Below, piece by piece: positions 16,901 through 24,761 of a stretch of 32,943 nt of DNA (the first letter of the stretch is position 1; each line of letters opens with the position of its first letter). The notes beneath the pieces were generated by a model. It was not told the DNA's origin. It ran no database searches and worked only from the letters and a program-made list of their open reading frames with translations. The position numbers were made by a program, and so were the translations under genes. The DNA is from Gemmatimonadota bacterium. Lineage in GTDB: Bacteria; Gemmatimonadota; Gemmatimonadetes; Gemmatimonadales; GWC2-71-9. The DNA is taken from contig JACQHC010000093.1 of assembly GCA_016199245.1 (NCBI GenBank), positions 1-32,943 of the forward strand. Reading direction: 5' to 3'.

Positions 16901-19393
16901 GTGCTAGCCGATCTCCGCTACGCCCTGCGCAGCTTGCGGAAGTACCCGGCCTTTGCCGCGATCGCTGTGCTCACCCTCGCGCTGGGCATCGGCGCCAACA
17001 CGGCGATCTTCAGCGTGATCAACGCCGTGCTGCTGCGCCCGCTGCCGTATCCCGAGCCGGAGCGCCTGGTGGAGCTGTTCACCAAAGGGAGGGAGCCGGA
17101 TTCCCGCTTCTCGCTGTCCTATCCCGACATGCTGGAGCTGCGGCAGCTGACGCGAGCGTTCTCCGGCGTCGCCCCCCACACCACCCAGCGCTACAACTTC
17201 ACCACGGGCGGGGAGCCGCGCGAAGTCCGCGCGGCGCTCGCGGGGGATGATCTGTTCCGCGTGCTGCGCGCCGAGGCGCTCGTAGGACGCACTTTCGCGC
17301 CAGGCGAGCTGCGCGAGCCGGTCGTGATTCTCGGCTACCCGCTCTGGAGCAGTGAGTTCGGCAGCGACCGGGGCGTGATCGGCCGCTCTGTCTCGTTGGA
17401 CGGGCGTCCGTTCACGGTCGTGGGCGTGATGCCTCGCGGGTTCCATTTCCCCGACGAGGAGACCCAGCTCTGGGTGCCGGTGGGCGAGTGGTTCCGCACC
17501 AACCCGGCGGCCGAGACCGATCGGCGCATGTACTTCTTCAACACCGTGGCGCGGCTGGCTCCAGGGGCGACCATGGAGCAAGTCACGGCGGACGTCGCCG
17601 TGGTCAGCCAGCGGGTCAATGCCATGGAGCGCGATCGGAGCGAGCAACGCCTGGAAATCAGCATCGGCCGTCGAGGGCCGGGGGGAGGGCCCCAGACCGG
17701 GCTGATTCCGGCGACGGAGTTTCTGGTCGTGCCCCTCTTGGCAGAGGTGCTCGAAGGCGGCGTGTCCGCGCGGACACTGTGGGTGCTGTTCGGCGCCGTG
17801 AGCCTCGTCCTGCTCATTGCCTGTGCGAACGCGGCTGCCTTGCTGGTGGCCCGCGGCACGGGGCGACGCAAAGAGATCGCCGTACGGCAGGCCATCGGCG
17901 CGGGACGCTGGCGGATCGTGCGGCAGGTTCTCACCGAGAGCGTCGCGTTGGCGCTCGCAGGCGGAGTCTTCGGCGTTCTGCTCGCCTACTGGGGTGTGGA
18001 TGGATTGCTCGCGCTGTGGCCTGACGTGCTGCCACGCGCCCAGGAGGTCGGCATGGACGTCCGCGTGCTCGCGTTCGCGGTCGGGCTCTCGGTGCTCACC
18101 GGCCTCGGATTCGGCCTGGTCCCGGCGTTTCGTGCCTCAGTCTTCGGCGTGGAGCAGACGCTGCGCGACGAGTCGGGGGCGAGCACGGGAAGTCGCGAGC
18201 GCCGTCGCATCAACGGGGTCCTCGTCACGGGCGAAGTCGCGGTGGCGCTCGTCCTGCTCGTGGGCTCCGGGCTGCTCATCAAGAGCTTCATCCGTTTGAC
18301 TTCCATCGACCCCGGATACGATACGCGTGAGGTCCTGGCGGCGCGCATTCGTCTGACGCCGTCGCGGTACGCGGCGTTTCCGCAGCAGGCCGAGTTCTTC
18401 CAGCGCGTGACGGACGCCCTGGCCGAGCATCCGGGCGTGGCGAGCGTGAGTCTGTCCCGCACGCTGCCGCTGACTGGTGGCGTACAGATCCTGGCGTTCG
18501 ACCCCCGGGAGGTCCGGCCCGACTATCCCGAGCCATTTCTGGCCGCACGGCTGAGCGTCGTGGCGCCAGGGTATTTCGCCACCACGGGTATCGCGCTTCG
18601 TCTGGGCCGTGACTTCACCGCCGCCGATCGGGCCGGCGCGCCGAACGTGGCGGTGATCAACACGGAGCTGGCGGACCTGTTGTGGCCCGGGCAAGACCCG
18701 TTGGGGCGGACGATCCCGGTCGGGTTCCCCGGTGGCGGCGGCCCCACGATGCTGAGCGTGATCGGCGTAATCGGGGACGTTCGTTACGCCTCACTCGACG
18801 CGCCCGTCATGCCCGAGCTCTATCTCCCGTACACGCAGGCGAGGGGCGGCGTCCCGCAGATGTGGGTGGCGCTGCGTGCCCGGGGGTCGCCGCTCCAGCT
18901 GGCGGGCGCGGTGCGCGACGCCGTGCGGCAGATCGATCCCGAGCAGCCTACGGCTGAGATCGTGAGCCTCGCGCAGATGGTGTCCCGCTCCACGGCGGCG
19001 CGGCGCTTCAACATGACGCTGCTCACCGGATTCGCTGGCCTGGCCCTGGTGCTGGCGTTGGTGGGGATCTACGGCCTCACGACCTACACCGTGACGCAAC
19101 GCACCCGGGAAATGGGATTGCGCCTGGCGATCGGAGCGGGGCCGCGCGATCTGGTTCGCCTGCTGGTGACCGAGAACTCCTGGCTCGTTCTGATCGGCGT
19201 CGCGGCCGGCCTCGCGGGGGCGTTCGCCGCGACGCGGGTGCTCCGGTCCATGTTGTACGAAACGTCCACGGCGGACGCGACCGCGTTTGGCGGTGCGGCG
19301 GTGCTGCTCGCGCTGGTGGCACTGGCGGCAACGTACCTGCCGGCCCGTCGGGCGGCGAAAGTGGATCCAATGGTGGCGTTGCGATATGAATGA
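16901..19393 (+). CDS. ADOP family ABC permease, first of a coupled pair
   Basis: An 830-residue duplicated permease. The N-terminal [26 protein letters not shown] is the hallmark of the family; two FtsX blocks ([20 protein letters not shown] and [15 protein letters not shown]) flank the second periplasmic domain, and the end is [17 protein letters not shown]. The GTG at 16901 is chosen because AAAGGA lies about seven bases upstream and the N-terminus [14 protein letters not shown] aligns with the paralogues; an ATG at 16835 would add 22 unrelated residues. Its 3' end overlaps the next permease by eight bases. No ATPase is encoded nearby. Confidence 0.9.
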   Translation: MLADLRYALRSLRKYPAFAAIAVLTLALGIGANTAIFSVINAVLLRPLPYPEPERLVELFTKGREPDSRFSLSYPDMLELRQLTRAFSGVAPHTTQRYNFTTGGEPREVRAALAGDDLFRVLRAEALVGRTFAPGELREPVVILGYPLWSSEFGSDRGVIGRSVSLDGRPFTVVGVMPRGFHFPDEETQLWVPVGEWFRTNPAAETDRRMYFFNTVARLAPGATMEQVTADVAVVSQRVNAMERDRSEQRLEISIGRRGPGGGPQTGLIPATEFLVVPLLAEVLEGGVSARTLWVLFGAVSLVLLIACANAAALLVARGTGRRKEIAVRQAIGAGRWRIVRQVLTESVALALAGGVFGVLLAYWGVDGLLALWPDVLPRAQEVGMDVRVLAFAVGLSVLTGLGFGLVPAFRASVFGVEQTLRDESGASTGSRERRRINGVLVTGEVAVALVLLVGSGLLIKSFIRLTSIDPGYDTREVLAARIRLTPSRYAAFPQQAEFFQRVTDALAEHPGVASVSLSRTLPLTGGVQILAFDPREVRPDYPEPFLAARLSVVAPGYFATTGIALRLGRDFTAADRAGAPNVAVINTELADLLWPGQDPLGRTIPVGFPGGGGPTMLSVIGVIGDVRYASLDAPVMPELYLPYTQARGGVPQMWVALRARGSPLQLAGAVRDAVRQIDPEQPTAEIVSLAQMVSRSTAARRFNMTLLTGFAGLALVLALVGIYGLTTYTVTQRTREMGLRLAIGAGPRDLVRLLVTENSWLVLIGVAAGLAGAFAATRVLRSMLYETSTADATAFGGAAVLLALVALAATYLPARRAAKVDPMVALRYE

Positions 19394-21815
19394 CTTCCGC
19401 TTCGCCTTCCGTTCCCTCGGGAAGTCTCCCGGGTTCACCGCCGCGGCTGTCCTCACGCTCGCGCTCGGCATCGGCGCGAACACCGCGATCTTCAGTGTGT
19501 TCGATCGCGCCCTACTGCGAACGCTCCCCGTGCCGGAACCGGACCAGCTCGTCCGCGTGGTGACGGAGCGCGGCGCCGGCAACATCAATCACAACCTCGG
19601 CTACCGCACGTACACCGTGCTCCGCGATGACAGCCCGGTGTTCGCGGGCGTCGCGGCCCACGTCGCGCAGCCGCTGGCCCTGCGGACGGAAGCGGGTGTG
19701 GAACGCATCGAGGGCGCCGCCGTCTCGAGCGGGTTCTTCCAGACCCTCGGCGTTGAGCCGGCGATGGGCCGGTGGTTCGTTCCCGAAGAAGAGATCGTCG
19801 GCACGCCGGTGCCCGTGATCGTGCTGAGTCACGGCCTGTGGCGTCGCCGATTTGGTCTCGACCCCGCGATCGTCGGCTCGCAAATCATGTTGAACGAGCG
19901 TCAGTTCACGGTCATCGGCGTGGCGCCGCGGTCGTTCACAGGCCTGGTGCTCGGCGGCGTCCAGGAAGCCTGGATTCCCGTGACCATGGTGCCCGAACTG
20001 GGCGGCGACGTTCAGTGGTTCACGTCGCCGCGCGTGAGCTGGCTCGACGTCGTGGCACGGATGCGTCCGGGGCTCACCGCGGCACAGGCCGAGAGCGCGC
20101 TCGCAGGGCTCGACCGTCAGCTGGTAGACGACGGGCTGGGGGTCCAGGGCGAGCGCACGCGGCTGCTGGATGGTTCGCAGGGGCTGACGTTTCGCGTGTC
20201 GGGCGTCACGCGCCCGCTGCGCCTGCTGCTCGGCGTCGTCGGCGCCTTGTTGCTGGTCGCCGCGGCGAACATCGCGAACCTGCTCCTGGCGAGGGCGACC
20301 ACAAGGCGTCGTGAGGTCGCGATCCGTCTGGCGCTGGGCGCGTCACGCGGCCGCCTGGTCGGCCAGCTCCTCGCCGAGAGTCTCGTGCTGGCCGTGCTCG
20401 GAGGAGCGCTCGGCCTCGTGGTGGCGGCGTGGACGTCGGACGTGCTCCTGGCCTTCCGTCCACCCGGGGAACCGGCGCTACAGCTCGGCGCCGACCTCGA
20501 CGTCCGGGTCCTGGTGTTCGCGGCGCTGCTTTCGATCGGCACGGGCGTCCTCTTCGGGCTCGTCCCGGCGCTGCGCGCCTCGCGGTCCGACGTCGTGCCG
20601 GCGCTGAAAGAAGAGCCGGGCGGCACGGGCACGCGGGACCGCCGGTTCGGGATGCGCGAGGGGCTCGTGGTGGTTCAGGTCGCGGCTTCGCTCGTGCTTC
20701 TCACGGGCGCAGGGTTGTTCCTGCGGAGTCTCGGGAACCTCCAGGGCATCGATCCCGGCTTCGTGTCCGAAGGAGTGATCCTCGCGTCGCTCGACCTCGA
20801 TCCGCGCGGCTATGACGCCGAGCGGACAGTGCAGTTCTATGAGCATCTGCTCGATCGCCTCCAGGCTGCACCGGGCGTCGAAGCCGTGAGCCTCACGCAG
20901 ACCGTCACGCCCAACCCCGGTGGATCCCGCTGGGATGGCGTGTTTCTGGACGGGTACACGGCGGCGGAAGTGGTCGGGTTCGACGCGAACGACGTGGCAC
21001 CCGGCTACTTCGAGGCGTTGCGGATCCCGTTGCTGCGAGGCCGGGCGTTCGACCGGACGGATCGCCGTGGCGCCCCGCGCGTGGCGGTCATCAACCAGAC
21101 CATGGCCGAGCGCTATTGGCCGGGACAGGACCCGGTGGGTCGGCGGATCCGGCTGGATACCACGGCGAGCACGCCGGTGTTCGAGATCGTGGGCGTCGCG
21201 GCCGATGGGAAGTACCGCGATCTGCGCGAAGCGCCGGCGAATAACGTGTACTACGCCGCACTGCAATCGTTCCGACCGCAAATGACGCTGGTCGTGCGCG
21301 GGCCGGCTCCTCCGGCGGACCTGATCGCGTCAGCGCGCACGGCGGTGGGGGAGATCGATCCGGGACTGCCGCTCTTCGACGTCACGACCCTGGATGAGCA
21401 TCTCAGGTCTGTCACTTCCCCGGAACGCATGCTGGCATCGCTGGTCTCAGCATTCGGACTGCTGGCGCTCCTGCTTGCGTCGGTCGGTGTGTACGGCGTG
21501 GTGGCGTTCGTGATCGGACGGCAGACCCGCGAGATCGGCTTGCGGGTGGCACTCGGCGCCCGACCGCACGAGGTGGTGCTCCTGTTTCTCCGGCGCGGCG
21601 GTCGGTTGATCGGCGCCGGAGGATTGATCGGCATCGCGGCAGCGCTCGCCCTCGCCCCCCGGGCATCCGGACTGTTGTACGGCGTGGGGCCGCGAGAACC
21701 GCTCGTGCTTCTGGGTGCGGCCGGGGTGTTGGCCGGTGTGGCGTTGATTGCCACTTACTTGCCGGCCCGACGCGCCGCCCGGGTGGATCCGATGGTGGCG
21801 CTGAGATACGAATAA
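19386..21815 (+). CDS. ADOP family ABC permease, second of a coupled pair
   Basis: An 809-residue permease of the same family. The ATG at 19386 lies inside the last codons of the preceding permease, so translation is likely coupled. It has [21 protein letters not shown], the [20 protein letters not shown] cytoplasmic loop, the second FtsX loop [17 protein letters not shown] and the [17 protein letters not shown] end. The pair shares the common N-terminal pattern but differs widely in the periplasmic domains, so a heteromeric permease is conceivable (inference). An in-frame ATG at 19287 would add 33 Trp/Arg-rich residues lying within the upstream gene and is rejected. Confidence 0.9.
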   Translation: MNDFRFAFRSLGKSPGFTAAAVLTLALGIGANTAIFSVFDRALLRTLPVPEPDQLVRVVTERGAGNINHNLGYRTYTVLRDDSPVFAGVAAHVAQPLALRTEAGVERIEGAAVSSGFFQTLGVEPAMGRWFVPEEEIVGTPVPVIVLSHGLWRRRFGLDPAIVGSQIMLNERQFTVIGVAPRSFTGLVLGGVQEAWIPVTMVPELGGDVQWFTSPRVSWLDVVARMRPGLTAAQAESALAGLDRQLVDDGLGVQGERTRLLDGSQGLTFRVSGVTRPLRLLLGVVGALLLVAAANIANLLLARATTRRREVAIRLALGASRGRLVGQLLAESLVLAVLGGALGLVVAAWTSDVLLAFRPPGEPALQLGADLDVRVLVFAALLSIGTGVLFGLVPALRASRSDVVPALKEEPGGTGTRDRRFGMREGLVVVQVAASLVLLTGAGLFLRSLGNLQGIDPGFVSEGVILASLDLDPRGYDAERTVQFYEHLLDRLQAAPGVEAVSLTQTVTPNPGGSRWDGVFLDGYTAAEVVGFDANDVAPGYFEALRIPLLRGRAFDRTDRRGAPRVAVINQTMAERYWPGQDPVGRRIRLDTTASTPVFEIVGVAADGKYRDLREAPANNVYYAALQSFRPQMTLVVRGPAPPADLIASARTAVGEIDPGLPLFDVTTLDEHLRSVTSPERMLASLVSAFGLLALLLASVGVYGVVAFVIGRQTREIGLRVALGARPHEVVLLFLRRGGRLIGAGGLIGIAAALALAPRASGLLYGVGPREPLVLLGAAGVLAGVALIATYLPARRAARVDPMVALRYE

Positions 21816-21831
21816 GCGGGAAAAAGCGAAA

Positions 21832-21884
21832 GGCGTGAGGCGTAAGGGGTGAGGCGTTGCCCCCTTACCCCTTACCGCTCGCGC
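21832..21884. terminator. Inverted repeat between convergent permease and cytochrome genes
   Basis: The left arm 21832-21854 and right arm 21862-21884 pair at 19 of 23 positions around a seven-base loop. The arms contain the doubled unit GTAAGGGG/CCCCTTAC. The element fills most of the 74-base gap between two convergent stops, the same geometry as at 1863-1938 but with unrelated sequence. A bidirectional terminator is likely. Confidence 0.6.
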
Positions 21885-21889
21885 CTCTT

Positions 21890-22660
21890 TCACGGTGGCC
21901 GACGCTCCAACCCACGGAGCCGAAGCCGCGCGACGACGTCAGTGGAGTCGCGCCGCAACGCCGTGCGATAGGCCTCGAGCGCCGCGACCGTGTCACGCCG
22001 CGCGAGGTACACGTCGCCGATGTTGTTCATGGTGTTGGCCGACGTGGGGAACTGCTCATCGTTGAGTCGCAGCACGGCAAGCGCCTCGTCGAGCCGGCCG
22101 TCCCGCGCGAGGTCGAGGGCGGTCCCGACCAGCGACGGCTCGCCGAAATCGTAGGACGCGCGTCCGTAGTAGCGTTCCCTCAGGGCGCGGTACGCCTGGC
22201 GCGCGGAATCCGGGCCACCCGCCGCGAGTGCTTCCGCGATCAACTGGCCCAGCGGCGCCGGGCGCGCCACGCCGCGGTGACAAGTCTCGCACGTGACCGC
22301 GACGTTGGGCGTCGGACGCTCGGGGATCTCCGCGAGCGTGCGCTGATTGATGTCCTGCACCATCTGGATCATCAGCCGCGCCGTGCGCTTGGTGCGTTTG
22401 TCGTCCGTCACGAAGTCGAAGGTCTCCAGGGGGCGGCCCTCCTCGCCGACGTGGCAATGCTGGCAGCGCACGCCCAGGGCGCTCGCGAAGCCGCGCATGA
22501 TGCCCACGATCTCGCGCGGCGTCGTGGTAGCCGGGAGCACCTTGAGGTTGCGGAGGGAGTCAGGGGGAAAACGGTTTTGGGCGACAGCGGGCGCGGCCAG
22601 CCCGGCGAGGAGCGTCAGTACCTTCCCGCATCCCAAGGCGCAGCGTCGCGGCCAGATCAT
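21890..22660 (-). CDS. Two-heme c-type cytochrome (reaction-centre cytochrome-like) with TPR tail
   Basis: A 256-residue exported cytochrome. A signal peptide (about 1-28, ending AAPAVAQ) is followed by heme sites CQHCH (66-70) and CETCH (124-128). Each is preceded by a helix with Met (Met55, eleven residues before Cys66; Met97 and Met100 before the second), as in the tetraheme cytochrome subunit of photosynthetic reaction centres, here cut to two hemes. From about residue 150 the sequence has TPR-like helices (NNIGDVYLARRDTVAALEAYRTAL). It probably carries electrons in the periplasm; no other reaction-centre gene is present, so a photosynthetic role is not supported. The ATG at 22660 has GGAGG four bases upstream and is preferred to one at 22681. 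Confidence 0.85.
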   Translation of the reverse strand: MIWPRRCALGCGKVLTLLAGLAAPAVAQNRFPPDSLRNLKVLPATTTPREIVGIMRGFASALGVRCQHCHVGEEGRPLETFDFVTDDKRTKRTARLMIQMVQDINQRTLAEIPERPTPNVAVTCETCHRGVARPAPLGQLIAEALAAGGPDSARQAYRALRERYYGRASYDFGEPSLVGTALDLARDGRLDEALAVLRLNDEQFPTSANTMNNIGDVYLARRDTVAALEAYRTALRRDSTDVVARLRLRGLERRPP

Positions 22661-22976
22661 TGGCCCTCCGGTGATGTCCAAGGTGTCGCGGCGGGCCGCA
22701 CGGCGTGTCTCAGCATGGCGTCATTCATCGCCTGCCTCGGCGTGGGAGAGGGCACCAAACGGGTCGCGGGTATCGCAAGCCCGGTGCCACGCGCCACCGG
22801 CTGAGCAAGATGCCGATCGGCGATTGGTTTATCGCGCGTGCCGCCGCCCGTCCGAGAACGGGACGACGTTTCGGACGTGGACGATCGTATCCCCCGACCG
22901 AACGCGGTCCAAACGCACGATGCGCCGGCAGGGGCCGGGTCAATATGTTACCCCGCGACAACGCCGGGGTCCCTCC
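22661..22976. other. Divergent intergenic region
   Basis: This 316-base gap separates the minus-strand cytochrome from the plus-strand cupin-like gene and should hold both promoters. The only clear structure is the palindrome at 22950-22970. Open frames across it have no recognisable protein features. Confidence 0.4.
22950..22970 (+). promoter_or_regulatory. Palindrome just upstream of cupin-like gene
   Basis: ACCCCG (22950-22955) and CGGGGT (22965-22970) flank a nine-base spacer and end six bases before the ATG at 22977, directly after TATGTT (22944-22949), a possible -10. In DNA it could be an operator; in mRNA it would fold next to the start codon where no Shine-Dalgarno sequence is seen. 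Confidence 0.35.
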
Positions 22977-23708
22977 ATGAACGAGTCACGGACACTCGCA
23001 CGACTGGATCACGTCGTGCGCGCGGCGCGGGCGCAGGGCGCGCTCGACTTGCTGGCCGACGAAGTTGAGCAGCGGCTCCTGGCCGACGCGAGCCTGCGGC
23101 TGGCGTGGGCAACGGTACCGTTGCACACGTATGCCTCGTTGCCTGACGACATTGCCTCCAGTTGGATCTTCGTGTTGTGGGCGAACAGTACATCGGGCGC
23201 GGAACGACATCCCAACAGCATCCAGCGCGTGATGTCGCTCCGCGGCTCTGCCGACATGCAGTTGTGGCGGGCCGGGCGGTGGGAATCGAACATCCTGGTG
23301 GATGATTCCTCGCCGATCGGAGACCGCTGGCTCTCGATCCCGCGGAACGTCTGGCACAAGCCGGTGATGGGGGAGTCCAGGTGGGTCGTGGTGTCATTCC
23401 ACACCGCCGGCGAGGACACACTCATCGCGGAACTGGCAGCCGATGACGAGCACCCCAATGCCGGATCGCGGGCCCCTCCAGGTGTATCGCGGACGGTCCG
23501 CGCGGTAATCTCGACTCACTTCGGCCCTCGCTTTCAGAGGCCCCGAGGCAACCAGAATCGAGTTCCGGCCCGCTCCTGGGACCGCTCAATCCCACATTCG
23601 AACGCCACGGACCGTTCCATCGTTAGCGGTCGATTCAATTGGTTGCTGCGAATGCGCAGCACCTGCTGGGATCGAAATAGTCGTGGGCGACCGTGGCCTA
23701 GTTGCTAG
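22977..23708 (+). CDS. Cupin-like small protein with repeat-derived C-terminus
   Basis: A 243-residue reading frame. Residues 1 to about 165 look like a real protein: a helical N-terminus (LARLDHVVRAARAQGALDLLADEVEQRLL) and a beta-rich part with HPNSIQRVMSLRGSADMQLW and IPRNVWHKPVMG, suggestive of a cupin barrel with His side chains available for metal or ligand. I cannot name its function. The last about 75 residues (from codons near 23482) are Arg/Ser-rich and translate a 126-bp repeat that is non-coding at 28785-28910. The natural stop may therefore have been lost by repeat insertion, and the stop used (23706-23708) falls inside a hairpin. The ATG at 22977 fits the conserved-looking N-terminus. 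Confidence 0.65.
   Translation: MNESRTLARLDHVVRAARAQGALDLLADEVEQRLLADASLRLAWATVPLHTYASLPDDIASSWIFVLWANSTSGAERHPNSIQRVMSLRGSADMQLWRAGRWESNILVDDSSPIGDRWLSIPRNVWHKPVMGESRWVVVSFHTAGEDTLIAELAADDEHPNAGSRAPPGVSRTVRAVISTHFGPRFQRPRGNQNRVPARSWDRSIPHSNATDRSIVSGRFNWLLRMRSTCWDRNSRGRPWPSC
23482..23607 (+). repeat. 126-bp repeat, copy A
   Basis: This stretch matches 28785-28910 over 126 bases with about 12 mismatches and no gap (roughly 90% identity). It opens with the palindrome CGCGGACGGTCCGCG and ends with the TGGGAC-N-TCCC-CATTCGAACGC motif. From 23577 to 23619 it also matches 32355-32397 at 42 of 43 positions. It overlaps the 3' end of the cupin-like gene. Confidence 0.85.
23577..23605 (+). repeat. 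Hyphenated palindrome TGGGAC-N-TCCC-CATTCGAACGC, copy 3
   Basis: TGGGACCGCTCAATCCCA plus CATTCGAACGC, at the right end of the 126-bp repeat. It is nearly identical to copy 5. The next plus-strand start codon (antitoxin, 23782) is 176 bases downstream. Confidence 0.55.
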
Positions 23709-23744
23709 CGAGTCGCCCCGAGGTGGGGCGCCAAGCGTTAGGCC
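23695..23744 (+). repeat. attC-like hairpin upstream of toxin-antitoxin genes
   Basis: A 50-base imperfect hairpin: GGCCTA (23695-23700) pairs with TAGGCC (23739-23744) and CGCCCC (23714-23719) with GGGGCG (23725-23730), with unpaired bases between the stems. The right end AGCGTTAGGC contains GTTAGGC, matching the integron R' core GTTRRRY, while the left core is GCCTAGT instead of GCCTAAC. It resembles an integron attC site but is short and single, so a simple hairpin or terminator remains possible. Confidence 0.3.
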
Positions 23745-23746
23745 GC

Positions 23747-23776
23747 TTGTCCTGCCCGGCAACCCGCGGTTATACT
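23747..23776 (+). promoter_or_regulatory. Promoter of toxin-antitoxin operon, leaderless type
   Basis: TTGTCC (23747-23752) and TATACT (23771-23776) form a good -35/-10 pair with an 18-base spacer. The ATG of the antitoxin is only five bases after the -10, where transcription would begin, and there is no ribosome-binding site. This fits a leaderless mRNA. Confidence 0.6.
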
Positions 23777-23781
23777 GCGGT

Positions 23782-24018
23782 ATGAAGACTGCAATCTCCC
23801 TCCCTGACCGGTTGTACCGCTCAGGCGATCGCCTGGCCAAGCGCCTCGGCGTGAGCCGAAGCGAACTCTACGCCCGCGCGCTGGCCGAGTTCCTGGCCAA
23901 GCACCAGAGCGACCAGATCACGCAGCGGTTGAACGCCGTCTACGCGGCTGAGGACAGCCAGCTCGACCCTGCTTTCTCGAAGGCGCAACTCGAGGCCCTG
24001 CCACGTGAGTCCTGGTAA
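23782..24018 (+). CDS. Ribbon-helix-helix antitoxin (MazE-type)
   Basis: A 78-residue protein. The first 42 residues (MKTAISLPDRLYRSGDRLAK then RLGVSRSELYARALAEFLAK) form a ribbon-helix-helix DNA-binding fold: strand TAISLP followed by two helices around the turn GVSRSE. The acidic C-terminal tail (AAEDSQLDPAFSKAQLEALP) is the part that would wrap the toxin. It should neutralise the downstream MazF-like toxin and repress the operon. The start is set by the homology-like N-terminus and the leaderless promoter. The toxin start lies five bases after its stop. Confidence 0.88.
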   Translation: MKTAISLPDRLYRSGDRLAKRLGVSRSELYARALAEFLAKHQSDQITQRLNAVYAAEDSQLDPAFSKAQLEALPRESW

Positions 24019-24023
24019 CGGAC

Positions 24024-24368
24024 GTGGACCTCGGGCGGGGTGACATTTGGTGGGCAGACCTGCCGCAGCCAGAAGGGTCGGCGCCCGGGTATCGACGACC
24101 GGTCCTGGTCGTGCAAAGCGATGCGTTCAATCGAAGCCGCCTTGCCACGGTCACGGTGGTGGCCCTGACGGCCAACCTGCGGCTCGTGGACGCACCCGGG
24201 AATGTTCTCGTTTCCACGCGCCTGTCGGGTCTGCCGCGCGACTCGGTGGCGAACGTCTCTCAGGTGCTCACCATTGACCGCAGCCGCCTCACCCAGCGCG
24301 TGCGACGACTTCCGTCTCGTGTGGTCGCTCAGGTGGATGATGGCTTGCGTCTCGCGCTCGACCTCTAA
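24024..24368 (+). CDS. MazF/PemK-type toxin, probable mRNA endoribonuclease
   Basis: A 114-residue protein with the PemK/MazF barrel pattern: GDIWWADLPQPEGSAPGYRRP (about 6-26) for the first strands and loop, PVLVVQSDAFN, VALTANLR, and a C-terminal DSVANVSQVLTIDRSRL. Toxins of this family cut mRNA at short sites when the antitoxin is degraded. It starts at a GTG five bases after the antitoxin stop with no clear ribosome-binding site, so it depends on coupling. The lower start efficiency of the toxin would keep antitoxin in excess. Confidence 0.9.
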   Translation: MDLGRGDIWWADLPQPEGSAPGYRRPVLVVQSDAFNRSRLATVTVVALTANLRLVDAPGNVLVSTRLSGLPRDSVANVSQVLTIDRSRLTQRVRRLPSRVVAQVDDGLRLALDL

Positions 24369-24761
24369 GCGTTGAAGTCGTGAGGCCTGTCCAAAGAGCA
24401 AAGTGCTGCAAACCGTCGCCAAGGATGACGTTCTCGCGACCTTACGCGTGTTCACCCTGGCCGGCGTGGAGTCTCGCGACATCCCTCCTCGCGGCCCTCG
24501 CCCGCCCATGTCGCGACCTCTTGGTCGGTTGCGGTGGAGAGATCGGGAGGGGGGCTCACAATCGTTCACTACCGAGTGCTGGCGCAGGGCTTTCAGACTG
24601 CACCGAGGTTGCGGCGACGCGAAGCGGCGGAGTTTCTCGACCGCGCGCGGCGAAAGGGGTGCGGAGCCGGTCCTGGTGGAGCACCCGATCTGCGAGGAGG
24701 AGGCCCGGCGGCAAGTCGCGGGGCGTAGCGTTAAGGCGGCGGCAGCTTGCGGGTTTATCGC
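24369..24761. other. Convergent intergenic region, 393 bases
   Basis: Between the toxin and the PQQ dehydrogenase stop. It contains an inverted repeat TCGCGACAT (24474-24482) / ATGTCGCGA (24508-24516), which could end the toxin transcript. Around 24583-24620 there is a stretch (CTGCACCGAGGTTGCGGC) also seen near 32235-32255 in another gap, so it may be a decayed repeat. No convincing gene is present. Confidence 0.4.

Noticed and set aside
21890-22660. Photosynthesis gene cluster
   Set aside because: The cytochrome resembles a reaction-centre subunit, but there are no puf, bch or crt genes in the window.
22347-22976. Extension of the cupin-like frame far upstream
   Set aside because: It runs antisense through the cytochrome gene; the natural start is the ATG at 22977.
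22705-22980. 91-codon plus-strand frame in the divergent gap
   Set aside because: Arg/Gly-rich with no domain and overlapping the next gene's start region.
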